A stretch of DNA of 8,811 nt from Novosphingobium sp. UBA1948. Its GTDB lineage: Bacteria; Pseudomonadota; Alphaproteobacteria; Sphingomonadales; Sphingomonadaceae. The notes beneath the pieces were generated by a model that was given only the letters and a program-made list of their open reading frames with translations, was not told the DNA's origin and did no database searches. Within the stretch, counting starts at the first letter, position 1, and each line of letters opens with the position of its first letter. The stretch is from contig DDES01000051.1 in assembly GCA_002336765.1 (NCBI GenBank), forward strand, positions 1-8,811, written 5' to 3'. A program made the position numbers and the translations under genes. Positions 5,464-8,811 of this stretch are shown here, piece after piece.

Positions 5464-8352
5464 ATGATTTTCCGCCATGCTTTCCGCGCGTTCGTCACGC
5501 TAGGCCCTGCCCTCGCTCTGGCCCTCTCGCCCGCGCCCACACTGGCCAAAACCGCCCCGCAGCCCGTATGGGCCTTTGAACACAGCGACCTCAAGCCCGA
5601 TCCGGCATGGCATTTCGGGCGCCTCGCCAATGGCATGCGCTATGTGTTGCGCCATAATGCCACGCCCAAGGGCGAAGTGGTGGTACGCATGCAGGTGGCG
5701 GTGGGCAGTCTTGACGAGGGCGACGCCGAGCGCGGCTTTGCCCATTTTGTCGAGCATATGGCCTTTCAGGGCAGCACGCGCGTCGCGCAGGGCGAGATGG
5801 TGCGCCTGCTGGAGCGCAAGGGGCTGGCCTTTGGTGCCGACACGAATGCTTTCACCAATTACGAGACAACCACCTATCACCTCGATCTGCCCAACAACGC
5901 GCCCGATCTGGTCGATACCGCGCTGATGCTGATGCGCGAGACGGCGGGGGAACTGCTGTTCGATCCCGCCAGCGTGGCGCGCGAACGCGGTGTGATCCTG
6001 TCCGAAAAGCGCGACCGCAACACATGGTCCTATCGCGAATCGCAAAGCCGGGCCGCCTTCCTCGCGCCACAAGCCCGCTACACCGCCCGCTCCCCCATCG
6101 GCACCGAGGAAGCGCTGGGTGGCGCCAGTGCGGACAGCCTGCGCGCCTTCTGGCGCCGCAACTATGTGCCTGCCAAGACCACGTTGATCGTGGTGGGCGA
6201 TGTCGATGTGGCGCAGATCGAGGCGCTGGTTCTGGCCAAGTTCGCCGACTGGCAGGCCGCGCCCTCGCCCGAGCAGCCCGACGCCGGCCCGATCAACCCC
6301 GCCGACGCAGGGCGCACCGCCATCTATCTCGACCCCTCGCTGTCCGAACATATCACCGTCACCGCCCGCAAGCCATGGCGCGACGAGAAGGACACGCTGG
6401 CCCAGCGCCATGAGGTACTGCTGCGCTATATCGGCTACAGTATCGTCAACCGGCGGCTGCAACATATGGCCCGCCGCCTCGATGCGCCTTTCCGCAACGC
6501 CCGCTTTGGCAGCGGCGACATTTTCCACGCCGCCAGCGAAACCACGCTCAACATCGACGCCGTGGATGGCCGCTGGCGCCGGGCGATGGTGGCCGCCGCC
6601 ACCGAAATGCGCCGCACGCTGGAACAAGGGGTAAGCGAGGCCGAGATTGCCGAACAATTTGCCGTGCTGCGCGCGATGGGTGATGGGGCGGCCGAGCGCG
6701 CCGACACGATGAACAGCGGCGCGCTCACCAATGCGATATTCAATCTGCTGCGCAACGGGCGCATTCCCGCCGCGCCGCGCCTCGAACGCGACTGGCTGCT
6801 GCGCCAGCAATCCGGCCTGACGCCGCAAGCGGTGCGGTCCGCGATGAAGCGCGATGCCGTGCCGCTCACCGCGCCGCTGATTCTGTTCACCGGCCGCCGC
6901 GCTCCCTTTGGCAGCGAGCAGGCCTTGCGCGCAGCGTGGGACGAGGCGATGGCCGCGCCGCTGCCGGTGGTGATCGACACGCCGCCCGCGCCCTTTGCCT
7001 ACACCGACTTTGGCGCTGCGGGACAGGTGGTGGCCGACACGCGCGACCCTGCGCTGGGCATCCGCCAGATCCGCTTTGCCAACAATGTCCGGCTCAACCT
7101 CAAGCGTACCGATCTCGCCGCGCGCAGTGTGATCGTCCATCTCTCGCTCGATGGCGGGCAGATGCTGGCCACGCGCGACAATCCGCTGGCGGTGGAAATG
7201 ACTGGCATGATGGGCAATGGCGCGCTGGGCAAGCACAGCCTTGACGATCTCGAAACACTGACTGCCGGACGCGGCGTGACGCTGGGCATGGGGGCATCGG
7301 GCGACACGTTCTTTTCCTCCGCCGCGCCGCGCCTTGCCGATCTGCGCTTGCAGCTTGAGATGATGACCGCGCTCATCACCGATCCGGGCTATCGCCCCGA
7401 GGCGGAAAACCTGTTCCGCCAGAATGCCAACACACTGTTCCTGCGCCTGCGCGCCACGCCCTCGGCAGCGCTGTCGAGCAATATTGGCGGAATCCTGTCG
7501 GACAATGATCCGCGCTTCACGCTGCAACCGGTGCAGTCCTATCGCGCGCTCAGCTTTGCCCGCCTTGCCCGCGACATTTCAGACCGTTTGAAGCACGGCG
7601 CGATCGAGATCGGCATTGTCGGCGATATCGACGAGGACAAGGTGATCGCCGAGGTGGCCCGCACCTTCGGCGCCCTGCCCGCGCGTGAGGCTGATTTCGG
7701 CAGCTATGCCGGGCAGCGCCAGCGCCCCTTCACCAGCGATCACAGCCTGCGCCAGATCACCCACACCGGTCCGAAGGATCAGGCGCTGATCCAGATCGTG
7801 TGGCCTACGCGCGATGACAGTGATCCGCAGGAAAAGCAGGTGCTCAACCTGCTCCAGCGCATCACCCGCATCCAGTTGACGGAAAACCTGCGCCAGCGGC
7901 TGGGGCGCTCCTATTCCCCCACCGCCAGCAGCGAGCCGAGCCGCGTCTGGAAGAATTACGGCACTTTCGCGATCACCGCCTCGGTCGATGTGGCCAGCGT
8001 GGACATCGCCCGCAAGGTGATCGGCGAAACGGTAGCCGCGCTGCGCGATGCGCCACCCTCGGAGGATCTGATGCAGCGCGCGCGCCAGCCCCTGCTGGAA
8101 AGCATCGACAATGCGCTCAAGACCAATGGCGGCTGGATGGGCATCGTCGCCCGTGCCCAGACCCAGCCCGACCAGATCGAGCGCCATCTCCACGCCCGCG
8201 AGCGTTTGCTGGCGGTCACACCGGCGATGGTGCAGGCGTCGGCGCGGCGCTATCTGGGCGAAGCGGCGGCGGTGCCGGTGGTGGTGGTGCCCGACCCTGC
8301 GGCAGCCGCTTCCGCCGCGCCCGCGGAAGCGCCAGTTCCCGAAGCGCCGTAA
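5464..8352 (+). CDS. Secreted M16B family zinc peptidase (PqqL-like)
   Basis: A zinc metallopeptidase of the pitrilysin clan, probably acting in the periplasm on peptides or small proteins. The 962-residue product has a signal peptide with likely cleavage after TLA at residue 28. It then contains two tandem M16 units. In the first unit the inverted zinc motif HFVEH is at 94-98 (zinc ligands H94 and H98, catalytic E97) and the third ligand is probably E174 in RERGVI. The stretch ADTNAFTNYETTTYH at 125-139 resembles E. coli PqqL. A first M16 C-type domain begins near 220. The second unit begins near residue 532 and lacks HxxEH, as expected for the inactive half. LRQRLGRSYSP at 809-819 holds the Arg/Tyr pair (R810, Y817) typical of substrate binding in the family. 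The length is close to PqqL (about 930). An Ala/Pro-rich tail of about 25 residues ends the protein. The substrate is unknown. Confidence 0.96.
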   Translation: MIFRHAFRAFVTLGPALALALSPAPTLAKTAPQPVWAFEHSDLKPDPAWHFGRLANGMRYVLRHNATPKGEVVVRMQVAVGSLDEGDAERGFAHFVEHMAFQGSTRVAQGEMVRLLERKGLAFGADTNAFTNYETTTYHLDLPNNAPDLVDTALMLMRETAGELLFDPASVARERGVILSEKRDRNTWSYRESQSRAAFLAPQARYTARSPIGTEEALGGASADSLRAFWRRNYVPAKTTLIVVGDVDVAQIEALVLAKFADWQAAPSPEQPDAGPINPADAGRTAIYLDPSLSEHITVTARKPWRDEKDTLAQRHEVLLRYIGYSIVNRRLQHMARRLDAPFRNARFGSGDIFHAASETTLNIDAVDGRWRRAMVAAATEMRRTLEQGVSEAEIAEQFAVLRAMGDGAAERADTMNSGALTNAIFNLLRNGRIPAAPRLERDWLLRQQSGLTPQAVRSAMKRDAVPLTAPLILFTGRRAPFGSEQALRAAWDEAMAAPLPVVIDTPPAPFAYTDFGAAGQVVADTRDPALGIRQIRFANNVRLNLKRTDLAARSVIVHLSLDGGQMLATRDNPLAVEMTGMMGNGALGKHSLDDLETLTAGRGVTLGMGASGDTFFSSAAPRLADLRLQLEMMTALITDPGYRPEAENLFRQNANTLFLRLRATPSAALSSNIGGILSDNDPRFTLQPVQSYRALSFARLARDISDRLKHGAIEIGIVGDIDEDKVIAEVARTFGALPAREADFGSYAGQRQRPFTSDHSLRQITHTGPKDQALIQIVWPTRDDSDPQEKQVLNLLQRITRIQLTENLRQRLGRSYSPTASSEPSRVWKNYGTFAITASVDVASVDIARKVIGETVAALRDAPPSEDLMQRARQPLLESIDNALKTNGGWMGIVARAQTQPDQIERHLHARERLLAVTPAMVQASARRYLGEAAAVPVVVVPDPAAAASAAPAEAPVPEAP
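8307..8331 (+). repeat. Perfect inverted repeat near the 3' end of the M16 peptidase gene
   Basis: CGCTTCCGC (8307-8315) is the exact reverse complement of GCGGAAGCG (8323-8331), with a 7-base loop. It lies in the codons of the Ala/Pro-rich tail, ending 21 bases before the end of the stop codon. No T-tract follows, so it is not a classic terminator. It may act as an RNA stability element or simply reflect Ala-rich codon use. Confidence 0.4.
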
Positions 8353-8430
8353 AGCAGCCAATACGCAATTTTATCACACCCCTGAGACAATTGATTACCA
8401 TTTCTTGCGGCTTTTGCGCGCGAGTGCGAC

Positions 8431-8459
8431 TTGACAGTTTCCCCCATCCCGCGTGAAGG
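8431..8459 (+). promoter_or_regulatory. Possible promoter of the RND adaptor gene (-35 only convincing)
   Basis: A consensus TTGACA lies at 8431-8436. The hexamer 17 bases further, TGAAGG (8454-8459), is a poor -10 and overlaps the ribosome binding site of the adaptor gene. The preceding stretch 8361-8406 is clearly AT-richer than its surroundings, as is common in promoter regions. No regulator gene is seen nearby. Confidence 0.25.
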
Positions 8460-8467
8460 CAACAGCC

Positions 8468-8811
8468 ATGATCGCGATACCTCTCTCCGCCCGCCAGCTC
8501 CTCCTGCCTACTCTGCTTGTGGCCGTACTCACGGCCTGCTCGCAGGAGGCCAAGAAGGAAAAAGGCCCGCCCAAGGTTGGTTTTGCGGTGATGAAGGAAG
8601 TGACCGTGCCGATCGAGGTCGAGCTCCCCGGCCGTATCGTGCCGTTTGAACAAGGTCAGGTCCGCCCGCAGATCACCGGCGTGATCCAGAAGCAGCTCTT
8701 CACCGAGGGCGCGCTGGTGCACAAGGGGCAGCCGCTCTACCAGATTGACGCCAGCCTCTATCGCGCCGCCGCCGCGCAGGCCGCCGCCAACCTGGCCGCC
8801 GCGCCGGCCAC
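8468..8811 (+). CDS. RND efflux periplasmic adaptor lipoprotein, AcrA/MexA type (partial, 3' end outside window)
   Basis: This is the periplasmic membrane-fusion subunit that links an inner-membrane RND pump to an outer-membrane channel of the TolC type. The 114 residues visible start with a lipoprotein signal peptide whose lipobox LTAC places the lipidated cysteine at residue 24, as in AcrA and MexA. Residues 53-98 match the start of the adaptor core: LPGRIVPFEQGQVRPQITG, then the lipoyl half-domain with FTEGALVHKGQPLYQID at 78-94. An Ala-rich stretch from about 100 begins the helical hairpin. GAAGG, 8 bases before the ATG at 8468, is the ribosome binding site. The pump gene is expected just to the right of the window. 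The distance of 115 bases from the peptidase gene, with a candidate promoter, suggests separate transcription, but read-through is possible since no terminator is seen. The substrates exported cannot be judged. Confidence 0.95.
   Translation, partial: MIAIPLSARQLLLPTLLVAVLTACSQEAKKEKGPPKVGFAVMKEVTVPIEVELPGRIVPFEQGQVRPQITGVIQKQLFTEGALVHKGQPLYQIDASLYRAAAAQAAANLAAAPA

Noticed and set aside
5500..7527. Minus-strand open frame of 675 codons opposite the M16 peptidase
   Set aside because: The plus-strand peptidase has signal peptide, zinc motif and Arg/Tyr pair. The antisense product is His/Arg/Gly-rich without any domain.
7579..8361. Minus-strand open frame of 260 codons opposite the peptidase C-terminus
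   Set aside because: Same reasoning: antisense to conserved M16 sequence, biased composition, no start signal.
8216..8722. Minus-strand open frame of 168 codons across the peptidase-adaptor gap
   Set aside because: Covers the adaptor start and lipobox region in antisense. No ribosome binding site or recognisable domain.

Overview
The window reads as chromosomal DNA of a GC-rich alphaproteobacterium, most likely a sphingomonad (Novosphingobium/Sphingomonas-like). This rests on the base composition, strong GC3 codon bias, the style of the purC and M16 peptidase proteins, and a small membrane protein with an FPAKRYGWGWG-type N-terminus that I associate with this group. The genus is inference and no rRNA or other phylogenetic marker is present. 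I see no tRNA, CRISPR array, insertion sequence, att site or replication origin.

Left part (1-4048, minus strand): the head of a type IV secretion system (T4SS) operon, in the order virB2 (pilin), virB3, virB4 (ATPase) and virB6 (polytopic channel protein, cut by the left edge of the window). The genes are packed tightly: virB3/virB4 share an ATGA overlap and virB4/virB6 share a TGATG overlap. No virB1 precedes virB2 and no virB5 lies between virB4 and virB6. The remaining T4SS genes, if present, lie to the left of the window.

Middle (4049-5374): a 256-base divergent intergenic region carries a good promoter and a hairpin-containing leader for purC (purine biosynthesis, plus strand). purC ends in a textbook rho-independent terminator. 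That terminator separates it from a convergent gene for an 81-residue putative membrane protein of unknown function (minus strand, strong ribosome binding site).

Right part (5464-8811, plus strand): a large secreted zinc peptidase of family M16B (PqqL-like, two tandem M16 units, only the first catalytic). Its start has no Shine-Dalgarno sequence and may be leaderless. After 115 bases follows the N-terminal part of an RND-efflux periplasmic adaptor lipoprotein (AcrA/MexA type), cut by the right edge.

The three blocks look functionally independent. The T4SS builds a conjugation or effector-export channel in the envelope, purC is housekeeping, and the peptidase and efflux adaptor are envelope functions that may only be neighbours. 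The long open frames antisense to virB4, virB6, purC and the peptidase are by-products of high GC and were rejected. I found no convincing undescribed system. The points most worth checking are the reduced virB gene order, the Q/P-rich insertion in VirB6, the probable leaderless start of the peptidase and the alternative hairpins in the purC leader.
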